Shown: piece by piece, positions 7,223 to 14,406 of the stretch
Layout: each line of letters opens with the position of its first letter
How positions within the stretch are numbered: the first letter of the stretch is position 1
DNA from: an uncultured Collinsella sp.
Lineage (GTDB): Bacteria; Actinomycetota; Coriobacteriia; Coriobacteriales; Coriobacteriaceae
Direction: 5' to 3'
Length of the DNA stretch: 20,751 nt
Assembly (NCBI GenBank): GCA_902465265.1
Contig: CABQMF010000034.1
Coordinates: 1-20,751, forward strand
Program-made: the position numbers and the translations under genes
The notes under the pieces: model-generated
What the model was told of the DNA's origin: nothing
What the model saw: the letters and a program-made list of their open reading frames with translations, nothing else
Databases searched by the model: none

Positions 7223-7797
7223 TACTCATCGCCTCCCTTCGAGGCGTCGGCGGCAGCGGCGTCGTCCTCGGCCTCGAGCTCGCGAGCGAGCTGGTCGACG
7301 ACGGCCTTGCGCTTGCGGGGACGACGGGCATAGAGGTCGGCCGTCGTGGGCTCTGCCGGCTCGGGCTCGGGTTCCGGCTCTGCAACAGGCTCGGGCTCGG
7401 CAGGCTCGGCCTCGGCGGGCTCGGCACCCTCGGCCTCCCCAGCAGCGCCTTCGTCCTCGGTGGCACCCTCGCTCGCGGCCTTCTCGGCAGCAAGACGGGC
7501 GCGGCGCTCGGCAAAGGTCTCCTTCTTGGCGGGCGCTGCCGTCTCGGCGGCATCCTCGTCCGCATCGGAATCGTCGTCGACGGCAGCCTTCTTGGGTTTG
7601 ACCGGAGCCGACGCGGCCTCGCTCACCGGATCGATAATCTCGGACTGAACAACGGCCGTCATCTTTTCCTGCGTCTCGCGGAACTGACGGATGGCACGGC
7701 CGATCGTGCGGCCCATCTGCGGGAGCTTATCCGGGCCAAACAGCAAAAAGCCGAAGACCACGATGATCGCGAGCTCACCCTCTCCAATACCAAACAC
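7222..7797 (-). CDS. tatA: TatA/TatB-family translocase protein with a long acidic, Pro/Glu-rich tail
   Basis: About 191 aa from the GTG at 7797, five bases after GGAGG. The reading frame stays open further upstream, but this start places the membrane helix at the N-terminus (VFGIGEGELAIIVVFGFLLF), as is standard for the family. The FGP hinge (LLFGPDKLP) and the amphipathic helix (MGRTIGRAIRQFRETQ) follow. The remaining residues form a long Ala/Glu/Pro-rich tail with EPEPEP runs and a late basic patch (RRPRKRK). This tail is much longer than in minimal TatA proteins and gives TatB-like overall length. Only one such gene is visible beside tatC, suggesting a TatAC-type system in which this protein serves both roles. 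Confidence 0.9.
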   Translation of the reverse strand: MFGIGEGELAIIVVFGFLLFGPDKLPQMGRTIGRAIRQFRETQEKMTAVVQSEIIDPVSEAASAPVKPKKAAVDDDSDADEDAAETAAPAKKETFAERRARLAAEKAASEGATEDEGAAGEAEGAEPAEAEPAEPEPVAEPEPEPEPAEPTTADLYARRPRKRKAVVDQLARELEAEDDAAAADASKGGDE

Positions 7798-7872
7798 ACA
7801 TACCTCCAAGGCTCGATGTGAGTCGAGCCCGCACCGCGCCATTCGGCCGGAACTCGTCTATTCATTCGGTCA

Positions 7873-7878
7873 AGTATA
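7873..7878 (-). promoter_or_regulatory. Candidate -10 box (TATACT) for the tat-hyp operon
   Basis: The minus strand reads TATACT 76 bases before the tatA GTG. The same hexamer occurs before the aminotransferase, pcrA and gntR genes. No clear -35 box is seen, because the upstream side is a hairpin (7879-7906). Confidence 0.35.
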
Positions 7879-7906
7879 GCGCCCGGACGCTAAAACGTCC
7901 GAGCGC
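7879..7906. terminator. Hairpin between the STAS gene and tatA
   Basis: GCGC-c-CGGACG (7879-7889) pairs with CGTCCG-a-GCGC (7896-7906): ten base pairs and one mismatch around CTAAAA. No U-run follows on the minus strand. It could separate the STAS gene from the tat operon or overlap the tat promoter as an operator; I cannot tell which. Confidence 0.35.
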
Positions 7907-7917
7907 ATCACAAACAT

Positions 7918-7945
7918 ATGCCAAACGGCATGCCCTTTTGGGGGC
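7918..7945 (-). terminator. Possible weak terminator of the STAS gene
   Basis: Two short stems follow the STAS stop on the minus strand: GCCC/GGGC (7932-7945) and ATGCC/GGCAT (7918-7931), the latter followed by TATGTTTGTG. Weak by itself. Confidence 0.3.
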
Positions 7946-7950
7946 AAAGA

Positions 7951-8265
7951 TTATGCAGCGGTGATCGAAATCTCCTGGTCAACACCCAACAGCTGAACCA
8001 CGCGCATCACCGGGGGCTGCACATTGGTGCAGCTAAAGCGCTTGCCGTGGTCGACCGCGTGGTGCGCGGCGCCCACGAGCACGCCAATGCCCGTCGAATC
8101 GATGTAGCTCACCTGGGCAAAATCGAGCTCAACGGCCTCAGTGGGCTGCTCGAGCGCCAGGTCGATGGCATTGCGCAGGCTATCGGCGTTAGAAATATCG
8201 ATCTCGCCGGTTACCTTAATGGTGTAGAGCTCTGGCGTGGGGTTGGTGGAAATACCCAAATCCAT
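7951..8265 (-). CDS. STAS-domain protein, anti-sigma factor antagonist type
   Basis: 104 aa, a complete single STAS domain with start ATG and AAAGGAG upstream. The conserved loop YIDSTGIGVLV carries Ser57, which aligns with the serine phosphorylated by SpoIIAB/RsbW-type kinases in SpoIIAA/RsbV proteins. Such proteins bind an anti-sigma kinase when unphosphorylated and thereby release the sigma factor. No kinase, phosphatase or sigma factor gene is adjacent, so the partner is unknown. It lies 51 bases after the aminotransferase on the same strand and may be cotranscribed with it. It could also be a general STAS signalling protein unrelated to sigma factors. Confidence 0.85.
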   Translation of the reverse strand: MDLGISTNPTPELYTIKVTGEIDISNADSLRNAIDLALEQPTEAVELDFAQVSYIDSTGIGVLVGAAHHAVDHGKRFSCTNVQPPVMRVVQLLGVDQEISITAA

Positions 8266-8316
8266 AAATACGCTCCTTTACGTATCGAAAGTGCGGATAG
8301 TACGGGAAGCCGCGCG

Positions 8317-9621
8317 TTAGGCGCGCTCGGCACGAGCAAGCTCGGCAGCGACAAGCTTAACGGCCAGCACCAGTACGTCGAGCGCGGCCTCCAGGTCCTC
8401 GACCGTGGGATAGCTCGGCGCGATGCGGATGTTGGTGTCGCGCGGATCCTTGCCATAGGGCCAGGTAGCACCGGCCGGCGTGAGCTTGACGCCCAGGTCG
8501 GCACAAAGCGCGGCGACCTTTTGGGCCGAGCCCTCGGGACCATCGAAGCTCACAAAGTAGCCGCCGCGGGGGTGCGTCCAGGTGGCGCAGCCCGTGTCGC
8601 CCAAGCCCTCGGTGAGCTTGCGCTCGACGGCCTCAAAGCGCGGACGCAGGAACTCGGCATGCTTTTTCATGTGCTCCTTGACCGCCTCGATGGTGGGAAG
8701 GAAGCGCACGTGACGCAGTTGGTTGAGCTTGTCGGCGCTGATGAGGCCGGCCTTCAGGCGCTTGGAGAACTCGGCGATGACCGCGGGGCTCGCACCGATA
8801 AAGCCGATGCCGGCGCCCGGGAAGGTAATCTTGGACGTCGAGGCAAAGGCCACCACGCGGTCCTCGGTGCCCGCCGCGCGAGCGAGGTCAAAGATGTTGG
8901 CGAGCTCGTCGGTCTCGTCGTACAGGTCGTGCACGCAGTAGGCGTTGTCCCAGAAGATGCGGAAATCAGGCGCGGCCGTGGGCATCTCGACCAAGCGGCG
9001 CACAGTGTCCTCGCTAAAGGTGATGCCCGTGGGGTTGGAATACTTGGGCACGCACCAGATACCCTTGATGGAATCGTCGGCGGCAACGAGGCGCTCGATC
9101 TCGTCCATGTCGGGGCCGTTGTCGGTCATCGCGACGGGGACGTTCTCGATGCCCAAGTCGGCGGTGATGCCAAAGTGGCGATCGTAGCCGGGAACGGGGC
9201 ACAGGAACTTGACCTTCTTACCGTCGTGCGCGGCCTCGTAGGCATCCCAGGGCTCGCTGCCGCACGAGCCGCAGCGCCAGAACATGCCGGCGATGTCATG
9301 CTCGATCAAAAGGCTCGACGAACCCAGCACGAGCGTCTGCTCGGCGGGGCAGCCCAGGAACTCCCCTGCCAACTTGCGTGCCGAGGGAATACCCTCAAAA
9401 CAGCCGTAATTGGAACAGTCGACGTTGCCGTCGTGCAAATCGGCGTCGGCGTTGAGGATATCAAGCATGGGGCGCGAGATGTCCACCTGGGAGGGCGACG
9501 GCTTGCCGCGGGCCATGTCGAGCGCCAGACCCTTGGCCTTGACCTCGGCGACCTCGGCTTTGAGCGCCTCGATGGCGGCATCGAGTTCGGTGGTTTCCAT
9601 CTTCTGGTAGATCGTCTGCAT
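8317..9621 (-). CDS. PLP-dependent class I aminotransferase, probably aspartate-type
   Basis: 434 aa, ATG start preceded by AAAGG. A second ATG seven codons in has no good ribosome binding site. Fold-type I PLP enzyme: SNPTG (in VPKYSNPTGITFS) carries the cofactor-contacting Asn, FWDNAYCVHD holds the Asp-x-x-Tyr that contacts the ring, STSKITFPGAG has the Schiff-base Lys, and NIRIAPSYP the carboxylate-binding Arg. The length and the N-terminal segment (ALDMARGKPSPSQVD) suggest the MocR-like subgroup of aspartate aminotransferases (often annotated 'putative aminotransferase') rather than classical AspC. Substrate is inferred, not shown. It heads the minus-strand block, divergent from a small gene at 9772. 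Confidence 0.88.
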   Translation of the reverse strand: MQTIYQKMETTELDAAIEALKAEVAEVKAKGLALDMARGKPSPSQVDISRPMLDILNADADLHDGNVDCSNYGCFEGIPSARKLAGEFLGCPAEQTLVLGSSSLLIEHDIAGMFWRCGSCGSEPWDAYEAAHDGKKVKFLCPVPGYDRHFGITADLGIENVPVAMTDNGPDMDEIERLVAADDSIKGIWCVPKYSNPTGITFSEDTVRRLVEMPTAAPDFRIFWDNAYCVHDLYDETDELANIFDLARAAGTEDRVVAFASTSKITFPGAGIGFIGASPAVIAEFSKRLKAGLISADKLNQLRHVRFLPTIEAVKEHMKKHAEFLRPRFEAVERKLTEGLGDTGCATWTHPRGGYFVSFDGPEGSAQKVAALCADLGVKLTPAGATWPYGKDPRDTNIRIAPSYPTVEDLEAALDVLVLAVKLVAAELARAERA

Positions 9622-9663
9622 GGGGTGCGACCTTTCGCGAAGCGGTACGTTGCAGTTCGTCTA

Positions 9664-9669
9664 AGTATA
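9664..9669 (-). promoter_or_regulatory. Candidate -10 box (TATACT) for the aminotransferase gene
   Basis: The minus strand reads TATACT 43 bases before the ATG at 9621. The -35 region is not convincing. Confidence 0.4.
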
Positions 9670-9771
9670 GACCGCCACCGCCGCAACGTTATGAAGCCGT
9701 GATAGATTAAGCCCATCGCAATAAATTACGAATCGCCGCGCATGCCGGCGTAGGACGCCCAAGGAGGCACT

Positions 9772-10026
9772 ATGGAGTATGGATCGTTCCAGGCCGAGGA
9801 ATTCGGCGACCTGCAGCGCCTGGTCGACGGACTGTTTTACGACCGCCACGCCATCGACCGCCTGGATCTGATCGTACAGGCCGAAATCTTGGATCTGGCA
9901 CCCGATCTCATGGAGATCGTCAACCTGCTACCGCCCGGCTATTACGATCGTCAGTCCCTTTGCGACCAGCTCAACTCCGCCTTGGCTGCCCACGGCTGGG
10001 GCGCCGTCTACGGAACGGTGGAATAA
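9772..10026 (+). CDS. Small acidic protein of unknown function
   Basis: 84 aa. The start is well supported by AAGGAGG at 9761-9767, five bases... four bases of spacer before ATG. The protein begins MEYGSFQAEEFGDL and is acidic, with predicted helices (DLQRLVDGLF, LDLIVQAEILDLAPDLMEIV). A compact C-terminal part starts LPPGYYDRQSL and ends GWGAVYGTVE. There is no signal peptide or membrane helix, so it is probably cytoplasmic. The codon use is like its neighbours and the reading frame fills the space up to a terminator-like hairpin that overlaps its stop. I do not recognise the family. The clear ribosome binding site and good coding character make it a real gene rather than a shadow. Confidence 0.75.
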   Translation: MEYGSFQAEEFGDLQRLVDGLFYDRHAIDRLDLIVQAEILDLAPDLMEIVNLLPPGYYDRQSLCDQLNSALAAHGWGAVYGTVE

Positions 10027-10078
10027 GCCTCGAGGCCGACGATTTGGCCCGTTTCCCGACCCTGGCGAGGCTTGTTTT
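10025..10078 (+). terminator. Probable intrinsic terminator of the small gene
   Basis: AAGCCTCG (10025-10032), overlapping the stop codon, pairs with CGAGGCTT (10066-10073) and is followed by GTTTT. The 33-base loop contains GGCC/GGCC, which can extend pairing. Confidence 0.55.
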
Positions 10079-10080
10079 AG

Positions 10081-10270
10081 GGCTTGTGGCCAAAAAAGGG
10101 CAAATATGAGTACTGTTACCTTTTTAGTAGCAGCGATTCTTGGTCGAAATCGGCAAAACTGGACTTGAAACTCCCTAATCACCGTCAGTTAGCGCCGAAT
10201 TGGAAGTCGATGGTCACTCATTAACGTACAACTCTTATAACTTTGTTCATTATTTTCCACACCTAAAATG
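10081..10270 (+). other. AT-richer non-coding stretch, possible small RNA
   Basis: The 373-base gap between 10026 and 10400 has no credible gene; the short minus-strand ORFs there lack ribosome binding sites and family-like features. The stretch is visibly more AT-rich than its surroundings. It contains a hairpin, AAAAAGG (10093-10099) with CCTTTTT (10119-10125), whose loop includes GAGTACTGT (10108-10116). The exact complement ACAGTACTC (10285-10293) spans the loop of the strong terminator downstream. A plus-strand RNA from here to 10309 could form two stem-loops that kiss. A TATAAC at 10236-10241 is a weak -10 candidate. No transcript evidence is available. Confidence 0.3.
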
Positions 10271-10309
10271 AAACGCCGTTTGTGACAGTACTCACAAACG
10301 GCGTTTTTT
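10271..10309. terminator. Strong intrinsic terminator, possibly bidirectional
   Basis: A perfect 15-bp stem: AAACGCCGTTTGTGA (10271-10285) with TCACAAACGGCGTTT (10292-10306), loop CAGTAC, and a T6 run on the plus strand (10304-10309). On the minus strand the stem is followed by CATTTTAGG, so it can also end nhaA transcripts, 94 bases after the nhaA stop. The better U-run faces plus, where the small gene already has its own hairpin. Confidence 0.8.
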
Positions 10310-10399
10310 GACCACGGGGGTATCAGCCAGGGGGCCAGTAGCACCCTGATCCGAGTTTCGAACGCATCCAAACCGGTTCTGGTGTCTGTTTTCGAGCTT

Positions 10400-11758
10400 T
10401 TACTCGCCCTTGGGCGCGGGGTGTTTGCAGACCACGCTCATGTAAATCATGCCGAGCACGGCAGCGGTGACCGAACCGGCAAGGATGGCGGCCTTGGCAG
10501 CCAGAACCTCAAACTGGGCCGTCGGGAAGGCAAGGCCGCTGATGAGAATCGACATGGTAAAGCCGATACCGCCCAGAATACCCACGCCGGCAATCATGTG
10601 CCAGTTAACGTTGTGCGGCAGCTCGCAGGCCTTGAGCTTGACCAAGGCGAACGTCATGCCAAAGATGCCGATCGGCTTGCCCAGCAGCATGCCAAAGTAC
10701 ACGCCGAGCGTCACCGGGTCGGTGAGCAGCGTGCTCATGTCCACGCCCACCAGGCGAACCTGTGCGTTGACGAACGCGAAAATCGGCAGAATCACAAAGT
10801 TGACCGGCGTGGAGATCAGGCGCTCCATGCGGATGAGCGGCGGGGTCACGCGGTGCATGACGCGCTCGACCTTGGTGGTCGAGACGGTAAAGTCATGCTG
10901 GCCCAGGATGTGTGCCTCGTCGTCGTAGCGGTCATCGAGTAGCGGCAGGCACTCGCCCAACCAATCGGTGAGGCTATCGAGCTTGACGCCGCACTTGGCC
11001 GGGATGGTAAAGGCCAAGATGACACCGGCGAGCGTGGCATGCACACCGCTCTTAAACATGCAGAACCACAACAGCAGACCCAGTACCGAATACGGGGCAA
11101 GGCGGTAATGCTGCGTCTTGTTGAGCCACACGAGCGCGCAGGTCACAAGCGCGGCGGCGCCCAACCAAAACGGATTGGGGCTCTGACCGTAGAAAATGGC
11201 GATGGCGGCGATGGAGATGAGGTCGTCGGCGATGGCGAGCGTCGAGAAGAACACGCGCACGCCGTTGGGCACGCGATTGCCCAAAAGCGACAGCACGCCC
11301 AGCGCGAAGGCAATATCGGTTGCCATGGGGATGGCCCAGCCGTTGTGCGCGCCGGCATGGTTAAAGATCAGGTAGATGCAGGCGGGAACGACGACGCCGC
11401 CCACGGCCGCCAGCATGGGGAGCATGGCCTGGCGCGGGTTCTTGAGCTCGCCAACTGTCATCTCGTACTTAAGCTCAATGCCCACGAGTAAAAAGAAGAT
11501 CGCCATGAGGAAGTCGTTGACGAAAAGCTCGACGGTGAGACCGGCCGTCAGGTTACCCAGACCCACATACAGCGGGGTCTCCAAAAAGTGATGGATGGCC
11601 TCGTAGGCATCGGTGTTGGCGCAGATAACGGCGGCGATAGCGGCGAAGACCATGACGGCGGCGGAAATAGTGCCGTTCTCGGCAATGCGCTCCCAAATGT
11701 CGTGACGCTCAAAACGTTTGCGCTCACGAACGTTAAACAGCTGCTCGGGTGCTGCCAT
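10400..11758 (-). CDS. nhaA: NhaA-type Na+/H+ antiporter
   Basis: 452 aa, ATG start with AAAGGAG seven bases upstream. Multi-pass inner membrane protein. Family signatures include FLMAIFFLLVGIELKYEM, ATDIAFALGVLSLLGNRVP (Asp133 region of the E. coli protein) and ADDLISIAAIAIFYG, whose paired Asp correspond to the ion-binding Asp163/Asp164. The C-terminal LGGIGFTMSILISGLAF is also typical. NhaA exports Na+ (or Li+) for protons and serves pH and salt homeostasis. It is somewhat longer than the E. coli protein (388 aa), mainly from the N-terminus and an insertion around the DRYDDEAHILGQHDF segment. It appears monocistronic, between the ppaC terminator and the strong terminator at 10271. No Na+-riboswitch-like leader was recognised. 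Confidence 0.95.
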   Translation of the reverse strand: MAAPEQLFNVRERKRFERHDIWERIAENGTISAAVMVFAAIAAVICANTDAYEAIHHFLETPLYVGLGNLTAGLTVELFVNDFLMAIFFLLVGIELKYEMTVGELKNPRQAMLPMLAAVGGVVVPACIYLIFNHAGAHNGWAIPMATDIAFALGVLSLLGNRVPNGVRVFFSTLAIADDLISIAAIAIFYGQSPNPFWLGAAALVTCALVWLNKTQHYRLAPYSVLGLLLWFCMFKSGVHATLAGVILAFTIPAKCGVKLDSLTDWLGECLPLLDDRYDDEAHILGQHDFTVSTTKVERVMHRVTPPLIRMERLISTPVNFVILPIFAFVNAQVRLVGVDMSTLLTDPVTLGVYFGMLLGKPIGIFGMTFALVKLKACELPHNVNWHMIAGVGILGGIGFTMSILISGLAFPTAQFEVLAAKAAILAGSVTAAVLGMIYMSVVCKHPAPKGE

Positions 11759-11966
11759 GGGCGGCTCCTTTCACGGGAAGGCTCCCGTCTTAAAAAAGCA
11801 CGGCCCGCCCAAGTGGCGGCGCCGCGCTCCAACGTATTACGCTTGCATCTAGCCTACCCTGCACGACAAGCGCACAAGCACGGCCGAAAAGCGGAACCAC
11901 AGGTTGAACATTATTTGCTCAACGGCACGGGCACGCCCGTCCAAGAGACGACGCGGCGCCGTGCAC

Positions 11967-12006
11967 AAAAAACGACCGGAGCGCGGGGTGTCCGCGATCC
12001 GGTCGT
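11967..12006 (-). terminator. Intrinsic terminator of ppaC
   Basis: ACGACCGGA (11972-11980) pairs with TCCGGTCGT (11998-12006), with an inner CGCGG/CCGCG stem. On the minus strand the stem runs into TTTTTTG. It lies 19 bases after the ppaC stop. Confidence 0.9.
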
Positions 12007-12025
12007 GGCATTTGGTCAACTAAAC

Positions 12026-12949
12026 CTAGCAGGCGGCCATAATGGGGGCAGCGACCTGCTTCTTACGGGAGAGGACGCCCGGCATCCAGACGCCGTCGTG
12101 CTCGTCGGCAATGCCCAGGCCCTTCTGAGCGGCCTCGGTCTCGCCCTCGAGCAGGACCTGAGAACCCTCCTCCATAATGTCGGTGATGCACAGGACGATG
12201 CCGTCGGCACCCTTCTCGGCGGCGTAGGCGCGCATGGCCTCGCGAATCTCGTCGATCATGCCAAGTGCGCGGGTCTTGTCGACAGTCTCGTACTGGCCGA
12301 TGAGCAGCTTCTTGCCGGCGGGCTCGAACATCTTGATGTCGTTGCCGACCATCTCGGCAGCGGTGAAGGAGCCGGACGGACGGGTGAGGAAGACCTCCAT
12401 GCCAAACTTGACCGGGTCGACGTCCACCTGCTCGCCGAGCTTGGCGGCGACGGCGCGGTCGACATCGGTGGTGGTGGGGCTCTTGAGCATGAGCGTATCG
12501 GTCATCATAGCCGAGAGCAGCAGCTTGGCCTGGACGTCGGAAAGCTCAACGCCGAGCACGCCGGCGAGCTTGGTGACGATGGTGCAGCTGGAGCCCCAGG
12601 GCAGGCAGATGTAGTGCAGCGGGCCGGCGGTCTCGAAGTCGCCGATGCGGTGATGGTCGACGACACCAAAGACCGTGGCGTCCTTAAGGCCGGCGACGGA
12701 CTGGGCGGACTCGTTGTGGTCGGTAAGGACGACGAGCTGACCGGCCTCGACGGACTCGATCACGCGAGGCTCGGCGATGCCGGCGTCGGCGAGCAGCTTG
12801 GCGGACTCGGCCGGAAGCTGACCAAGGGCGCAGGCCTCGTAGGTGTTGCCGGCATACTCAACCTGGTTGAGCAGCTGGGACAGGACGACGGCGCTCATGA
12901 TGGCGTCGTTATCGGGGTTCTGGTGACCAAAGACAAGAACGTTTGCCAT
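12026..12949 (-). CDS. ppaC: Manganese-dependent inorganic pyrophosphatase (family II)
   Basis: 307 aa, the normal length for family II. ATG start with GGAGG seven bases upstream. Metal ligands are visible in order: H9, D13 and D15 in GHQNPDNDAI, D77 in LTDHNE, the DHH motif D98-H99-H100 in VVDHHR, and D151 in AMMTD. The C-terminal DHHA2 domain carries the SRKKQ substrate-binding motif. The enzyme hydrolyses pyrophosphate to two phosphates in the cytoplasm and so pulls biosynthetic reactions forward. It is followed by a strong terminator. The gap to the upstream glucokinase holds a family C palindrome, so it probably has its own promoter. Confidence 0.97.
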   Translation of the reverse strand: MANVLVFGHQNPDNDAIMSAVVLSQLLNQVEYAGNTYEACALGQLPAESAKLLADAGIAEPRVIESVEAGQLVVLTDHNESAQSVAGLKDATVFGVVDHHRIGDFETAGPLHYICLPWGSSCTIVTKLAGVLGVELSDVQAKLLLSAMMTDTLMLKSPTTTDVDRAVAAKLGEQVDVDPVKFGMEVFLTRPSGSFTAAEMVGNDIKMFEPAGKKLLIGQYETVDKTRALGMIDEIREAMRAYAAEKGADGIVLCITDIMEEGSQVLLEGETEAAQKGLGIADEHDGVWMPGVLSRKKQVAAPIMAAC

Positions 12950-12987
12950 GGATATCCTCCACTTGATATGTGTACTTGGACGTAGCT

Positions 12988-12993
12988 ATGGTA
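12988..12993 (-). promoter_or_regulatory. Possible -10 box of ppaC
   Basis: The minus strand reads TACCAT 38 bases before the ATG, two mismatches from consensus; no clear -35. Confidence 0.25.
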
Positions 12994-13082
12994 GCACGCC
13001 GATGCCGAGCCTTCGCAGACGGAAGGGCCACGGCATATTTTGGGGCAGGCACGGGGGCCAAGGCTGTCCCTTTTACACCGTG

Positions 13083-13114
13083 TTGGTGCAAAGTAACCTG
13101 ACCCCCTTGCACCA
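13083..13114. repeat. Family C palindrome after the glucokinase gene
   Basis: TGGTGCAA (13084-13091) and TTGCACCA (13107-13114) are perfect arms, with AAGTAACCTGACCCC between them. A second copy at 20617-20649 matches 20 of 22 bases from TGGTGC to GACCCC. It lies one base past the glucokinase stop and may act as its terminator, though no clear U-run follows. Confidence 0.8.
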
Positions 13115-13115
13115 G

Positions 13116-14069
13116 CTATTTACCGGCGGCGCGCAGAGCTACGTAGGCGGCGCCGATGATGCCGGCGTCGTTGCCGAGCGAAGCGACCTTAATGGGCGTC
13201 TCGCGCGAGGCGGAAAGCGCGTAGCGCTGGAAGTGCTCGCGAACGGCGTCGAGGTAGACATCGGCCGAGGCGGAGGCGCCGCCGCCAATCAGGAACATCT
13301 CGGGGTCGACCACGTTGGCGATAAGTGCCAGGGCACGGCCAAGATAGTCGGCCATGGTATCGGCCGCGGCAAGCGCGAGCTTGTCGCCCTCGCGGCAGGC
13401 CTGGAACACGTCCTTGGAATCGGAGGGGCCGGTGAGCTCGATGGGCTCGACGCCCGCCTTCTTGCACTCGGCAAGGTAGTTGCTCACCACGCCGGTGGCG
13501 CTGGAATACTGCTCCAGGTGGCCATGGCCGCCGCAGCCGCAGGTGCGCTCCTCAGCCGGGTTCAGGCACATGTGGCCAATCTCGCCGCCAGCACCCACAA
13601 CGCCCGATACCACGTCGCCGTTAACGATAACGCCGCCGCCCACGCCGGTACCGATGGTGACCATCACCACGTTCTGCACGCCCTTGGCAGAGCCGAGCCA
13701 AGCCTCGCCCATGGCGGCGGCGTTGGCATCGTTCTCGTACTTAACGACCGCGTCGGGGCAGTGCTGCTGAATGGCGATCCTCAGCTCGGGCAGGTTAATG
13801 GCAATATTGGCCTTGACCTTGGCATCGCCCGATGCCGGGATGGGGCACGGAACGGCCAGGCCAATGCCCGCCACAAAGGCGCGCGGAATCTGGGCCTTGG
13901 CGACCACCTGGTCGATAGCCTCGGTCACCGCGGCAAAGCCCGCAGCGTCAACGATAGGAGGCGTAGGCACGCTGGCCTTGGCCAGCAGGTTGCCGTCCTC
14001 GTCGAACAGACCCTCCTTAACCGAAGTGCCGCCGACGTCAATGCCGATGTAGTACTGCTTAGGTTCCAT
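13116..14069 (-). CDS. ROK-family glucokinase
   Basis: 317 aa from the ATG at 14069 (MEPKQYYIGIDVGGT), which has AAAGGTGG six bases upstream; an in-frame extension to 14135 lacks a site and runs into a repeat. The ATP-binding DVGGT is at 11-15. The catalytic base is D114 in ENDANAAAMGE. GTGVGGG follows at about 140-146. The ROK zinc motif is H166, C177, C179 and, in the third Cys position, H184 (CGCGGHGHLE), a His replacing the usual Cys. The enzyme phosphorylates glucose (possibly other hexoses such as N-acetylmannosamine or fructose) with ATP. There is no N-terminal helix-turn-helix, so it is a kinase rather than a ROK repressor. It is divergent from the gntR-manA pair, which suggests a shared sugar theme. 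Confidence 0.92.
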   Translation of the reverse strand: MEPKQYYIGIDVGGTSVKEGLFDEDGNLLAKASVPTPPIVDAAGFAAVTEAIDQVVAKAQIPRAFVAGIGLAVPCPIPASGDAKVKANIAINLPELRIAIQQHCPDAVVKYENDANAAAMGEAWLGSAKGVQNVVMVTIGTGVGGGVIVNGDVVSGVVGAGGEIGHMCLNPAEERTCGCGGHGHLEQYSSATGVVSNYLAECKKAGVEPIELTGPSDSKDVFQACREGDKLALAAADTMADYLGRALALIANVVDPEMFLIGGGASASADVYLDAVREHFQRYALSASRETPIKVASLGNDAGIIGAAYVALRAAGK

Positions 14070-14123
14070 GGGAGCCCACCTTTCTCGTTTAAACGTTGTC
14101 TGTATGGTACCGCTCCCAAGGCA

Positions 14124-14164
14124 AAAACCTGCCAAAAAGGGACAGGTTTATTTTGGCAGGTTTT
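14124..14164. repeat. Family D palindrome upstream of the glucokinase gene
   Basis: Perfect 14-base arms AAAACCTGCCAAAA (14124-14137) and TTTTGGCAGGTTTT (14151-14164) flank a 13-base loop containing AGGGACAGG. It resembles an intrinsic terminator, but it lies between two divergent genes, so a repeat element is more likely. A related AAAAGGGACAG string lies on the minus strand next to the family C element near 13065. Confidence 0.8.
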
Positions 14165-14359
14165 ATCTGGGGAAACGCAGAGTACGAGATTCGGTTCGCT
14201 GGCCGCTATATCGGTTCGGTCCCGTCCTCGGACCGATCATTTCTCAACACGACACTACTCAGATGTTTATCATTTAAAACGCTCTGTTTTTACAAGCGGG
14301 GCGTCTTTTGATTTTATCTTTCTCGAACTTTTCAATAACTCAATAGAGATACTTAGGCG
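14165..14359 (+). other. Non-coding leader region before gntR
   Basis: No gene is seen in this part of the 337-base divergent gap. It holds a short hairpin, TCGGTCC (14216-14222) with GGACCGA (14230-14236). A terminator-like stem follows, ACGCTCTG (14279-14286) with CGGGGCGT (14297-14304), using two G-U pairs, and then CTTTTGATTTTATC. If transcription begins upstream, this could attenuate gntR; it may equally be a relic. AT content rises sharply after 14260. Confidence 0.35.
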
Positions 14360-14370
14360 TTGACTATACT
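14360..14370 (+). promoter_or_regulatory. Candidate -10 box (TATACT) for gntR-manA
   Basis: TATACT (14365-14370) directly follows an overlapping TTGACT (14360-14365), 37 bases before the TTG start. The two cannot serve the same promoter because they overlap. TATACT is taken as the -10 box, with an unclear -35. Confidence 0.4.
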
Positions 14371-14406
14371 TTCTTTTATTCTCAATCAAGTTGGAAAGGA
14401 GGTTCC

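Noticed and set aside
6164..7333. 389-aa plus-strand open frame opposite hypA and tatC
   Set aside because: It is the complement of tat/hyp genes with clear family signatures; its His/Arg-rich composition is typical of shadow frames.
7918..9702. 594-aa plus-strand open frame opposite the aminotransferase and STAS genes
   Set aside because: It is antisense to two well-recognised genes, has no family motifs and arises from the high-GC third-position pattern.
10189..10371. 60-aa minus-strand frame crossing the strong terminator
   Set aside because: It contains the 15-bp terminator stem and lacks a ribosome binding site or family-like features.
10345..10375. tRNA T-arm-like string (GAGTTTCGAACGC)
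   Set aside because: No acceptor, D or anticodon arms can be built around it.
14124..14164. Family D hairpin as an intrinsic terminator
   Set aside because: It lies between two divergent genes with no upstream transcript to stop; the symmetric 14-base arms fit a repeat better.
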